This document shows, one piece after another, positions 38,259-50,219 of a stretch of 64,000 nt of DNA. A program made the translations under genes and the position numbers. Positions within the stretch are counted from its first letter, which is position 1. Every line of letters begins with the position of its first letter. The DNA is from Apteryx mantelli (taxonomy: Eukaryota; Chordata; Aves; Apterygiformes; Apterygidae). The notes beneath the pieces were generated by a model. It had not been told where the DNA came from, searched no databases, and was given only the letters and a program-made list of their open reading frames with translations. The stretch is from the NCBI RefSeq assembly GCF_036417845.1, contig NC_089981.1, positions 25,254,001 through 25,318,000 on the forward strand. Direction: 5' to 3'.

Positions 38259-39906
38259 AGAGGTGATATGACGTGAGATTGCAAAGAGAGAAACAAAACT
38301 AGGGCAGAGGGTCCCACTGAGTAGGAAGAAGCCTCCAGGTGGCAAGCGTTTGACTGTTTGCCCCTGACTGCTGGCCACTGAACTGGCAGAGTAATCACAG
38401 ACATTCAACTTTCTGCATTCGTGCAGTGCACTGAGGGCAGTGTGACTACACCTGGGCTTGGAGTATAACACACAAACTAAATGCTCTGCTACAGTGCTGT
38501 CTTGAAATACTTCTCCAAAAAGCAAGAACGGCCTCTCTGACATTGCCCAGGCTAGATTTGTTCTAAAAATTCCCCACCAGTCCAGATTAGCTCTGATGGA
38601 GACATAGCAGCAATGTGGAATCTTTAGCAAAACAGGCTTTGGACTTGAATGCCAAAAGTCTGAGTCCACAAGACAGGATTTTTAGAAGGCCTAAATGCAC
38701 TAGGAGCTCAGACAGCATTGATTTTACACATTCTAGAAAGAAAAGCTGTACCTCAGAATATGTATGTAAGTCTCTAGAAAAGTGACTTGACTTTCAAATT
38801 AGCCCCTGTTCTGAATGACTTCAACAGGATGCACATGTCCAGAATTTATGAAAAATCAAGATATTCCTCTTTAGAAGGCTAAACCTAAACATCTATGACG
38901 TTTCAAAAATGTTGGCCGTCCTCTAAAATATCATTTTATTGACTCATTTTTCTTATTATCTTGAAGTTGCATGTGTAGTGCTGTCTATACACAGCGATTG
39001 GTTGGGTGTGAAAATGAAGACTATGTTAAAACAAACCTAGAAAAAAACTATTGAAAAATCAGGTCTGTTTTGGCTGGTTCCTGTGATTTGTCTTTTCATA
39101 AAATGGCCTCTTTTGCCTGGGGAAAAATTTGAATGCTTTTAGTTTTTGAATGTTGTCCAATGAAAATTTCTGAAGGTTTTTTTTTCCCATTTGAGAACAG
39201 AAACATGTCCGCTCCATGCTCCCCTGCCCACAGCTGTTAAAAGATATGTAAAAACACACAAAAAAAAGCCCAACCCAAAACATTAATTATTAAACTTCCC
39301 CCTTCCTCTTATTTTGCCATAACAGTTCAGAAGCATGCACAGTCAATTTCTCATCATGAAAACTGTTCTCATCTAAGTTGCTAATACACCCATAGAACTG
39401 ATAAGCTAAGAATATTTCCTGAATCTTTTTTTTAATCTCCACTTAGTGCATATTTCCATGCCAAGCAAAAGTTCATTCTCTACCCACTCTGATATTCATA
39501 CCCAAAGACACACTGCTTGTAGAAAAAAAGAGAAGTTTTTTAGGAGGCTTTTTTCTTGCCTATATTTTCCTATTTAATGCTTTTGCTGGTTACAGAAAGT
39601 TGTTTAAGACTCCAGTCACTCAGAGTGCTCTGAAAGAACTTTTATTAGTAACGACCAAGGCTAATAGGCCAAGGCAGCATATAAACAAGAGGTTTTTTCT
39701 TTTAACATCAGGATCCCTAAACAAAGGGACCTATTGATCTTCTAAACTATAATACAGGGCACTCAGCTTTCTATATTTTGTCTACAAAAGCTGCTCTAGC
39801 TTCCCATCAGGAAAATGACGCCAAACTGCCTTTATACAGCACTCTGAAGAAGGTTAATGCTCATACGAAAATGGGAAATTCCATAGCTACTCTTAATACT
39901 CTTATT

Positions 39907-39935
39907 AATATTCTTAATATTATGTTAAGAATATT
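39907..39935. repeat. Inverted repeat, 11-bp arms
   Basis: AATATTCTTAA at 39907-39917 pairs perfectly with TTAAGAATATT at 39925-39935 across a 7-nt loop. The arms are almost all A/T, so chance in AT-rich DNA is plausible. Confidence 0.7.
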
Positions 39936-42900
39936 CTGTATTATCTTCTTCTATAAGTTTTTTACCCAAATAGCATTATACAGACCCTTACCACATAAGC
40001 ATGCTATAGTAGTAGCTGGAAGAGAATCTGAACACCTGAGCACAGGAAACCACACCACTTGTCACAAGACCCTGCGGAGACCTCAGTGGGTGGCAGACAT
40101 CTCCGCTGCTCTTCAGTCCCATAAGCATCACTAGTGCTGGCCTTGCACCAGCTGGCCACCAGCTGCCACCCTGCATTTATGCATCAAACCAGCTAACCTT
40201 GTTAGTCCAAGTACCATGTTGTGCTACCTTGGTGCTGGGTTGCTGGGAGTTTGAGAAGTTAGGTAGGACTGGCCACACTGGGACCTGACCAGGCGAACAG
40301 TGACAGCTCTGCTATCATAGCAGGTGCTCATGTTATATAGAAAGTGAGACCCACCAGATTGTATCAAATGTCCAGTTAGCCCAATATTCTGTATATGACA
40401 GTGGCCAACAGCAGAAGCCCAGGGAATAAGAGAAGGAGAGAGAGAGAACAACAACAGGCTAAGTGTGTAGTAATGCCTCTCCAGGGTATTTTTCCAGCAT
40501 GCAGCAGTCTGCAGCTCAGGACTCTGGATGTAAAGATCTAGGAATCTGTAGTGCGTCCACATGATTAGACCCTGACATTGATGTTTTTGTGGGAACAATT
40601 CATCAAGAACCAAAATATAAATGTTTCTCTTTTGAAAAGTTTGTCCAGACTTGTAAATACCAAACTCATTTGGTGAAAGCCTGGAGAACTATATGGAAAA
40701 GTAAATTAAGAAGCAAGAGAGAGGGAGTTTCCCAGCCTGCACTGGTCTCATATTCTGTTGTCTGCGCTGCACCTGTTTGATCCTGTTCAGGCTTGAGTTA
40801 AATGGATTACCAGTGATACAGTAAAACTGCAAACTACGTGAGGTTACGCCAATAGTACAGTGAATCATCCTGTCTCAGCTAAACCACTCTCAGGGGAGCA
40901 AGATGAAGGACTAGGAAGATGTTCCCAATGTTCATTAGTATATCAGTGCTTTTATGGTCGGGTGACTGGCAGCCCCACATGTTTCAGTTGATAGGGTAAC
41001 CACAAGGCTTTCATTCTCATCTGAATAAGAGCATTTCATCTTTGCAGCATTAAGTCCCATGCACTAAATTAAATTCTCTGCCAGCCCAGCAACAGTTTTG
41101 ATACCTTGAACTGCATTGTATATAATTTCCTTTCATGACAGGATGCACTTTGTCTCAGCATCAACAGCCAACAGGAGAAGCACAACTTAGACGAGCCAGA
41201 GAGCTACTCTGCTTGAGCACAAGCACCAGCACATTGTGATCAGTAATCTGTGGCATTCAGAACAGCCATCAAACATCAGGCAGTTGGGGTAGAATTCAGA
41301 TGACCAAGTACAGATACCTGCAGTGGGGGCAACTACATATGATGCAGTCACTCCAGGCTCCTTAACAGTCTTTTAACTGTTTGGCACAGTGCAGCTCATC
41401 TGATGCAGGCACTTAGGCAGACAGATAGCATTCTAGAAGTGCCTGTTTCTCTGCATTGATTTGAGTGAACAATACACAGTGAAACAATGACAGGTATAAA
41501 AATTTCCCTTTCAGTTGTCTTTTGGTCAGCTCTGCTCATGGCTCAGTCCTTTCCCAGCTTTTCTTTCATCATCTGGAGTTTACAGCATTTTGAAGATTTG
41601 CTGGCAAAGGTTCAGAAGTTGGGGGTTTTAGCTATTTAAATCAACTCAGAAACATACTTGCAGATCAGTTATTCTTTGTTATAGCACTGAAACTTCACAG
41701 GAAGATGAGTTTGACCTACAAACCTCGATTTCTCAGCATCCCAAACTCTTAGTCTTACATGATCAGAGTAACTGAATATGCCTGAGGAAGAAAAGCTTAA
41801 TTTGGTATGAGAAGGAATTAACTGTGTATAAACAGAAACTAGGTTTTGGCAGGCTATCCTCTTTCCTAATCCCTCAGTGTTTCCCCAATTAGTATACAGC
41901 CCAATCGTTCTACATAAGTTGTTTTTATTAACACTACAAGAGGCCATCTGTCTACAAATAACCAGTCGAATGATAGAAACCTCAATCCAACACAAGAATA
42001 ATCAAAATCAGCTACTGACAGGTCTAAAATATTTTTGTGCAGAAGAAATATTTACTTTTTAGGACTGCTTAATTACATTCTGGGAGTTTTCCAAGCATTC
42101 ATCGTTTCAGGGTGGCAGGGAATTGTAACAATTCTTCCTCCACCCATTTCAAGAATTTTTACTTTCAATCACCAAAGATGATGTAATACGAGGCCTTTCC
42201 AATCTGCATTACTCTGCTATCACACCCCAAATTACTACTGTGCATGCTGTGAATGCTGTAACCTTATAGAAATCATAATAGCACATTCTGGTCCCCAAAT
42301 TTTGCCTTTAACAGAGGTGTATCATCTGAAAGAGCAGAGTTTCTCTAGAAAACAATAGCTGTAGCAATGGGCACACACCACTGGAGCATGGATGGGTCCC
42401 CCAAGTCAGTTTAGATGGGTTATTTTTATTAATCCAAACTAAAATACTTGCATTAGTTGAACAGTTTCTATTGAGAATTTTTATAGATTTTTTTTAATTA
42501 AACAAACCAATTTGTGTAAAAGATGTGCATTTTTCTTTAAGAGTTTCTGTTTGAAATCAGCACCCTTTGTTATATTCAACATTTGTGGTGAAGAGGGAGA
42601 GGAAGAAGAAAAATGGGGAGGGTGCACAAAATTAACCTTTCGGCCAGCACTAGCAAATATACCAACTTATATCACATTGTGCCATTATTTTCTACTATCC
42701 AGAGGTTCCATGGGGACAGAAGAGACTGAAAAGACTAACAATGAGTTGCAACCCATCACCGAGCAAGAAACATAACAGAATGCGTGCGAGTGTGGAAGAG
42801 GACAGTTCCCTCTCCTGTTCAGCAGTCTAAGAAATGGTAGTGATAGTGTAGTGTGTAGCTATCTTTTAGCTACCACTCAACTTCAATGTTTCACTACTGC

Positions 42901-43929
42901 TTATTCAGATGTCTAAGAGACAGGAATACCCACATTTCCTATGGAATAAGTACCCTGGTAATCATGATCCCTCTGAGGAGACGATGTTGCTGTACTGTGC
43001 CCAGAGAAGCTGTACAGCTGTGCATTCCTCGCTCTGCCACATGTGGGCTAGAGCTCCCAGCCTGTTAAAAGAGCAGGTGCTTGTGTCTGGCCCTGATGCT
43101 GGGAGGCAGCAACACAAAACTGTTGCAGGCACATATGATGGCTCTGTTGCATTGATTTTCATTGGTTTGCCTCAGAACTGAATTTGCCTCAGTGGTCGTA
43201 AAGATTCTAATGGGTAATTGTAGGTTTAAATTTAAGTGTCAAAACATATTAAAAACAGCTGATCACAACAAAAACAAATTAAAATGACAGAGAAAGGTCA
43301 AAAGAGATTTATGGAAATGAACTGTATTGTCTCTTGAATGATTATTTCAGCCTGAACACACAGATATTTTAAATAAAAGCCTGTTTTACTTTGAAAATCT
43401 TACCTTCAAAATATATCCTGGGTTTTCTGTTTCTTAAGAGAATGAAATATACAGGAGACATATCTTTTCATAACTACCTTATGCTGTGGAGTTGTGATAG
43501 ACTTAGAACAATGATCACAGTAACCGACAAGGTACATATGCAATGAGTTTGTATAAAAAAATTACATAAATGTTTGCAATATGGTCCTAAACATTATCAT
43601 TACTGCTGAGGAACTAAAAACTTTCACCAGGAAAAACTACAGCAGCCAAAAATCAACTATTATGTAATAGCTTAAAAAAAGTGGGAAAAAAGGAGAAGAA
43701 AAAAAAGTACTCTGCGTCGCCTCACAGTCCCTGGGGTATCTATCCAGACCAGATGTTAGGAGGGAAGGATGTGTTCGTACAGCCTGCTGCACAACCCAGA
43801 TGACACAAGGATTATGCTACTTGCAATAGGGCAAGCAAAAAGGAGTCAGGGATGCTGAGGAACTGATCCTCCTGGAAGGTACACGGGAGGAAGAAACTCC
43901 TACACCTAGTCGTAGGTCTCAGTATCAGA

Positions 43930-44060
43930 AGATGAAGGGCCAGTTCCTGGCTGTGATGTTTGGCAAATCAGCTCATCTCTTTCTGGGCCTCAGCCACCTG
44001 TATGATGGCCTGGTCCAAACAGGGATTTTGTACCTTTCAGAGCCATGTTAAGAAAGGGAA
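43930..44060 (+). repeat. Possible MIR-like SINE relic
   Basis: Plus-strand words such as GTTTGGCAAATCAGCTCATC followed by TTTCTGGGCCTCAG resemble the MIR block GGGCAAGTCACTTAACCTCT...GCCTCAG. The match is diverged. Confidence 0.35.
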
Positions 44061-44269
44061 TTATTAATTTTAAAATCTATTATTCATACTAATAAATATC
44101 AGTTATTGTATATTATTAAAATTATAGTTATTACAAACCATTAGTTATTACTTGTATCTCTTATGCAGATATAACAGTGCATTTGGAATGCAGCTATTCT
44201 AGTATGAAAACTACACTAATAAAACTTATTCCCCTTCCTGCATAAACTATACTGTTGTAAGGCACTTAC

Positions 44270-44413
44270 CACCCACAAAACTGTGGACGCAGTCAGTGGG
44301 AGTTTCATTTTTAGCTAGCTTGGTGGAGTGAACACGGGATGACTTCAGAGTGCAGAGAAGGACCAACAGTACGAATGCTGTTCGAATGCTAAAGCCACAC
44401 CATTTTGCTGGGC
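44270..44413 (-). CDS. Candidate coding exon with hydrophobic segment and N-glycosylation sequon
   Basis: On the minus strand a strong acceptor (TGTCCATCCTTTTTTCAG) opens a 144-nt segment that ends at a consensus donor (G|GTAAGTG). The enclosed frame has no stop and is phase 1 at both ends, exactly 48 codons' worth. It reads about 8 residues, then IRTAFVLLVLLCTLKSSRVH (a signal peptide or membrane segment), then a hydrophilic stretch with the sequon NET and a cysteine (KNETPTDCVHSFVG). Phase 1-1 exons are usual in extracellular protein genes. There is no in-frame ATG, so an upstream exon to the right would supply the start. I do not recognise the family. It lies about 21 kb upstream of the CpG-island exon, so it is either a different leftward gene or an alternative upstream part of the same gene. 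Confidence 0.45.
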
Positions 44414-45184
44414 CTGAAAAAAGGATGGACAAGTAGCAGGAGAGTTAATGCCAGGAAATAATAATAACACTAATACTTCACTAATTACTCTTTTCCTCTG
44501 CACTCGATCAAAAGTGAGATTAGGACTGCAGCTAACCAAAACCTAACCCCCAACAATTTATGTTAAGAATAAGAGGATACATCTGTTTCCTGGCTTAGCC
44601 AGATCAGCTCACTCTTGTCATCAGAATAGCTGCACTGAGACGCGAAGTTCTGAAGATTAAAGCTGAGGATCACTATTTTTACCCAAAAGAGCTCAAGAAT
44701 ATGCGTAAGAGTATTTCATTATGTCATCTCTGACTGTGACAATGCAGAAGTACTGCCAAATGGGGAAACTCCTAATTGTAAAGAACTCATTTGAGTGAAT
44801 GCAAGCGAGAGACTAAGGAAATATCTGTCCCAAGAGTCTTTTTGACTCCATTTCTAGAAGTCAAAAAGACAGGTTTGCTGCGGACTTAACAAAACACAGC
44901 ATTGACATTTGGCTTTAGCAGGACTTTACCAGTATATCCACTATGCCTCTGTTCCTACAGTGGAAAGTCTTTTTCACATTTCAGAGTTGGGAGACAGATA
45001 TTTTGAAAATGGACCCCTTCATTTAATTTTTCTGTTAAATACCTCTGTTTTTGTGCTGTTGGCAGGTTTTTTTTAAAGATTAAATTTTCTACAAAAACTA
45101 TCAGAGTGGGAATACCTAGTCACATTGGCAACTTACAGCCATCTGTTCACTGGTTACTCATGGGTGGTTGGAGTCCCCTTCGCG

Positions 45185-45315
45185 CTAAGCACTGTATGTA
45201 TGCATAACAAATGAGAAAGTGCCTGGCCCAAATAGCTCAGAACAGACAGAGCTAAGACTTGCCCAAGACTGCAAGATGTACATGGCAGAGCTGGGAAAAG
45301 AGCCCAGGTTCTCTC
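45185..45315 (-). repeat. MIR-like SINE relic
   Basis: The plus strand holds AAGCACTGTATGTATGCATA, then AAGTGCCTGGCCC, then ACTTGCCCAAGACTGCAAG and GGCAGAGCTGGGAAAAGAGC. This is the order expected for a reverse-oriented MIR, with loss of internal parts. Confidence 0.6.
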
Positions 45316-46292
45316 AATTCAAATCCAATTCAAAAAGAGCAACTTTCTTTCTAAACTGGACTTGAAACTGTCTTAATGTCTTCACGAAAAAAAAAGGCCA
45401 TATCACTGACAAATATGCACAGAGTTTTAGTACTCTGGGGCTAAACACAGGAGGATGTACAGATGCTGTGAATGGAAGGACTGGTTTTATTTAAGCAGAA
45501 TGTAGGTGGAGGCTCTCCTACAGCCTGCACTGTGCAGAATGATGACAGCAGAAGTAATCACTTTGCTTCACACAGACTTCCCTCCCTGTGAAGCATCCTG
45601 TCCTAGAGGGAATAACGGTCTGATAAAGGAGAATAACTGGTCCAGGTCAGGACCGGTCTCTGATCTTCAGCAGCCTGGGAAGGTAGTGTCTCCTAGCTAA
45701 CTGCAGTCAAATTATATAACCAATGGTAGTATATTTTGAGACAGATTTATCCTGAGAAGACAGCCCCTCAAATCGCATGAAAGAAGGTTCTGCAACGTAA
45801 TTCTATCTCCCTAAGCTGATTCATTCCTGGATATAAACAATGCCATGTAGGGCCTGGCCTGTAGGCATCGATGTTGTGCCTTTGGTCCCCCTCATCATGT
45901 TCATGGGCAGCCCATTCTTGTTCCCCATGATGCACAAACCCTCTTACGACCATATTGGTGTTGAAATACAAGCCTCATCCTGGACTTACTTCTGAAAGGT
46001 GACAGGCAGTATGATTCTGCCCACCCTTAGAGATCAGCACATTGAGGAGTGCTTCCCAGACAATGCCCAGAGTCCTAAGAGTCTTGGCAGGTCCAAGCCC
46101 AAACTTGGACCCCACACCACTCTGCACTTCTTCAGACTGTCATTGCAAGTAACTTCTCTATTAAGCTTTCGCAGTACCACTTCCTAGCTGATCTGGCAAA
46201 AGTTCCTATTGAGCTTGTTCCACAGCTCCTGGTTTATTTTTATTTTGTTTCTTTGCTTTTAAAATATTTGGGGTTCTTTTCCTCCATTAGGG

Positions 46293-46320
46293 ACCTAGAT
46301 CAGCAGAGGCTGATCTAGGT
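46293..46320. repeat. Perfect 12-bp inverted repeat, 4-nt loop
   Basis: ACCTAGATCAGC (46293-46304), loop AGAG, GCTGATCTAGGT (46309-46320). All twelve pairs match and a further G-T pair flanks the stem. It is mixed in sequence, unlike AT-only palindromes. No U-run follows, and none is needed in a vertebrate context. Function unknown. Confidence 0.9.
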
Positions 46321-46875
46321 TGAATAACATTCTTGGCTATTCCTTTTGACGTAAGTAGGATTGTTCACAGCAATAAAGACTACACCTAGTAAAAAATATG
46401 TGCCCATTCAGGCCTGGAATAAGCAATTTCCTCATTCCTCTTTCACTCTGACATCTGATCTCTGTCCTTTTGGTCCCCTGTAATCCAGATCACCAGCCTC
46501 CCTTTGGCAGCCCGTAGAGAAACAAGGTAGGTTCCTATGATGAACATAGAGATGCTATATTTAACAATTATTAATGCAAATGACACTCAAAACAGAGCCC
46601 TTAGAAGGCTTAAAACAGTTAAAGGCAGAGGAGACAAACATAAGCGAAAAAAAAGGTTAAAACTCAGACTGTTTTCCTTATCCATATAAATTATCTGCCA
46701 TCCTTTTCTCCCGTCCCCTCATTTAATTCCCACTTGCGCACTTCTTCTCATTGTAGCCACCTTCTATTTAGAAACTGCCTGAGTCATGTTTCCACAGATC
46801 ACTATGCTAGCAGGAGATTTAAAAAAGAAAAATGCCTTTGGAACCCTTTTTAGATGTTCTTGTTTGTTTGGGTTT

Positions 46876-46904
46876 TTGTTTGTTTGTTTGTTTGTTTGTT
46901 TGTT
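46876..46904. repeat. (TTTG)n microsatellite
   Basis: About seven TTTG/GTTT units in tandem, preceded by an imperfect version of the same repeat from about 46861. The repeat is likely length-variable. Confidence 0.9.
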
Positions 46905-48499
46905 CAATATTTCAGGACCTGGTTGAGCAGCAGGGAGTTTTGGAAGGGAGTGAGGGAGAAAAGATCCTCGCTCATATAAGCAGCCTGTTCTCGCTTCTCA
47001 CTGGTCTCTTGTCCTAAAGATCTACTAGTGTCACAGAATCTGTTCTGTAGAGAAGATTTAATGACATCTGGAACCATCAACCTACAGAGCTTGGTGTGAC
47101 TGCACTTCTAACTCAGGCAGTCAGTTAGATGGAAGAAATCCCTGTCCAAGTACACGCCCAGATCACCGGTGTAGCACAGCCTCAGAGCCAGGGAGGTGCA
47201 GGAGGTCCAGAGAAGCCGTGCGCAGGAATTGCATGTGTTTGTACAGATTCCCCCTGCAGTGGGCAAACAGCAAGGCCTATAGTGTGCGCAAGAGGATGGG
47301 TCTGTGCTTGTCCTACAGATCTGCAGTCAGGTCTGTTGCTCCAAGTCCCTCCACAGGGGAGCACGGAGGAGGCCAGGGCTAGTTCTGGAGCTCAGGAGCT
47401 GCGCTGATGACCTCGCAGCTGCTTTGTGCTTTATCTCCAATAGCACTGTACCACCACCAGTTCCTGAGCCCCAGCAGGTCCCCACAGAGAACTTTTACTC
47501 TAGCTTTGGAAGGAGTCAGCTTTTGGACCAAAAGGCACTTAATTATAATGAAATGAAGAACTATGGAAGGTGATGCATAGGTTCTTGACAGCATGATTCA
47601 CCGTGGTTACTTTTGTCCTTTCAGTGAAAGTGATGTAATTAAGAAAAGCACAGCCTGAGTTTGCCTTGCAGAAGGAGACAGAACTACAACGAATGAAGCA
47701 CATAACAGAGCAATGGAAAATCAGCACTCCTCCACAGTTCATGCAGTGAAGCATTCACACTGTGTCAGTTGAATTATTTTGTAGTATATGTTGAATAACC
47801 CATTATTTGGATGCCTGGAATATAATATAGGAATCCTAATGCTACATTGATTTGGATTTTATAAGTGGTTAACTCATAAATCCTCCTAATCAAACAAATG
47901 CAGCTAAACTGAGGATTAAGGTTGTTTGGGGGGTGCTTCTTTTAAAAGTTAGTACTGCCAAATTTCAACTTTAAGAGAAGGTGTTACATGTGCAGTTGCT
48001 AATGTTACTGCCCAGCCTGCAACGAGATTATGGTATTGTTAAATTAAAGGAATTCCTGTTCCGTGGTGTTGTTTTTGGCTGATCCAATATTGTGGGTTAA
48101 CTTCGTCTGATGTATTTTCTTTAGAACAAATTTCCTTCAATTCATCAGCAGAAGTTCAAGTTGCTCTGCTAAGAGTTTGTGACATTTTTTTGGAAGTAGT
48201 TATGAACATGCCAATGAAAAGTTAACAGATTGTCAGGAACACTCCCTTGGGAATGACGTTTCTATTTTTTCTTTATTCTTTATCTTTTGTTTATCCTCTT
48301 TTCCCTTTCAAAACTGTATCTTTCCAGCCCTGCAAAATTGTTGTCTGGGGCTGTCTACTTATGACACAGTCCTATAGAGTTGCAGAAAAACCGAGGCCAG
48401 GCAAGAACAATCTAACTATCTGCTAGAATGGAGGCCTTTAGCAACAGAGATTCCAGAGCAAACCTGCAGTTAGTGGTTACTGCAGATTTTCTTCCTGGC

Positions 48500-48620
48500 T
48501 CTCTCACAGACTCTTCAGATAACCTTGGTCATTCTTTAATCTGTGTCTGTTTCCTTATCTCTAAAATGGGAAAGATGATAATACTTAACAGGCAGTGGTT
48601 GTTGTGAGTTTCAGCTCATG
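48500..48620 (+). repeat. MIR-like SINE relic
   Basis: The plus strand contains GTTTCCTTATCTCTAAAATG followed by GGAAAGATGATAATAC and, farther on, GGTTGTTGTGAG. These match in order the MIR blocks CAGTTTCCTCATCTGTAAAATGG, GGATAATAATA and GGTTGTTGTGAG. This is the clearest MIR relic in the window. Confidence 0.65.
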
Positions 48621-50207
48621 TGGACAGATGGTTAATGGTTATGGAAAGGACTGAACGACACTCAGTTTCTGGTTCTCTCTCAGACACTAGACTAGTCAGT
48701 CGCGGTCTTGTCCCTCCTACACAACACAACAGCTGTGTAGAGACTGCAAACTAGTTCTGCACAGCACTGCACTCAACACCATGCAGAAACACTAGCCCAG
48801 ATCCCCAACTAATATATGTCTGTTGAAGGATAATTCTCTGGAAGGAGCAGTATTAATGCAATATAATTGCAACTATCTTAGTCTCAGAACCTGAAGTGGT
48901 ATTTTAGGAGAAACATCCTGGACAACACTTGAAAATATGGGTACCTACAGTTAAGATCTTAACCATGATTTAGCCCCTGTAAGTTTAAAAGATTGGTGCA
49001 AACATTCATGTGTAGGAGCACCTATCATCTGACTTGTTAGATCTATATCTAAAGAAGAGAAGATGACATGACAACTGTATTGCCACAAGCCATGTCTGCT
49101 ATGCCTCAGTCCCCACAGAGGATGAACTGAAGTGCACCACTGCCAATTGATTTCAGTCAGTTATTTCAGATACAGCCACAAAAATAAATGTCAACAAATT
49201 ATCAGTGGTGCATTAGCTGTGGAACCACCAGCAGGTCACTTGTGGACTTGCCCCTAAACAGAAATAGGTATGTTCCTACGCTTCATAAAAGACAGAAGTA
49301 GTTAACACACACAGCAAAACTAGAAACAAAAACGCCCTTTAGGAATGAGCTCTCTGGCAGAGTCATCTGGATCATGACAACAGAGTATGCCCGTTAAGTA
49401 TTTAGTCAGTGGGAAGAGGCATGTGATTGTAGGTAACATAGCTATGTCATCGATCCTGGTAATTACAGATAAGAAAACAGGTTACTCAGCTAAGCAGTGG
49501 AGAAAGATGTATTCAGATGATACAGCATCTGTAAGAACAGGTAGGGACAAATAGCAAGTTTCAAGCAAAGGAGTGCTTGTTATTTATTTTGCTTATAAGT
49601 TCTGTATATTTTATATAGAAATAGACCATTCTGAGAAATTCTAATAGGCTCACTTAATACAAAAGCCCATCCAAGCCTTTTTAAATCTGTTACGAGAGTT
49701 GGGGGAATAAAGGCAAGAGAGGAATATTAGGAAGAAAAAAACAATGGAAAGAGTCAATGAATGACCCTTGTCACGTAGCCCTGTTCAAACATATATCTTC
49801 CTTAACAAGTGCAGTAAACCGCAGCTTTGAATTGGATACGGAAAGAAATACTCCCCCCCTCCCTGGCCCTGAAAAGTTAGATTGAGCTCAGGCATGAAAG
49901 CTGCTCTCTTTAATGTGGCAACAACAGGAATACAAAAGCTTCACGTTTCCCTTTTATATGTTTAACCTTTGACAAAAAGGTTAAATACTTTCCTCAGAAC
50001 TGACTCACATCAGGAAGCACAAGAACTATACTCTCCAGATGAAGCCCAGCTAGCTGCAAAGAGCAATGTCAGCGTCTGAAGTGAAATAAAACAAGGATTC
50101 CTCGTGCAGTCCCTGGTACTGCTAGAGGGGCAGGAAATAGGTCAGCAATAGGGTCTTTTCCAGCCAGGAGAGAACTGAAATGGTGGCAAGAACAATAAGG
50201 AAGTTTG

Positions 50208-50219
50208 GGGGGGGGGGGG
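50208..50219. repeat. Poly(G) run
   Basis: About twelve consecutive G within otherwise ordinary sequence, a simple homopolymer. Confidence 0.75.

Larger units (their letters stand above)
32063..44269. other. Non-coding stretch between the first LTR and the 44.3-kb exon candidate
   Basis: No convincing gene. It contains a possible 72-nt minus-strand exon at 35459-35530, a 163-codon plus-strand open frame at 37771-38258 without a start codon, MIR-like relics near 37.3 and 43.9 kb and an inverted repeat at 39907-39935. The 34.3-34.8 kb part is AT-rich with GATA- and homeobox-like words and may be regulatory. Confidence 0.55.
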
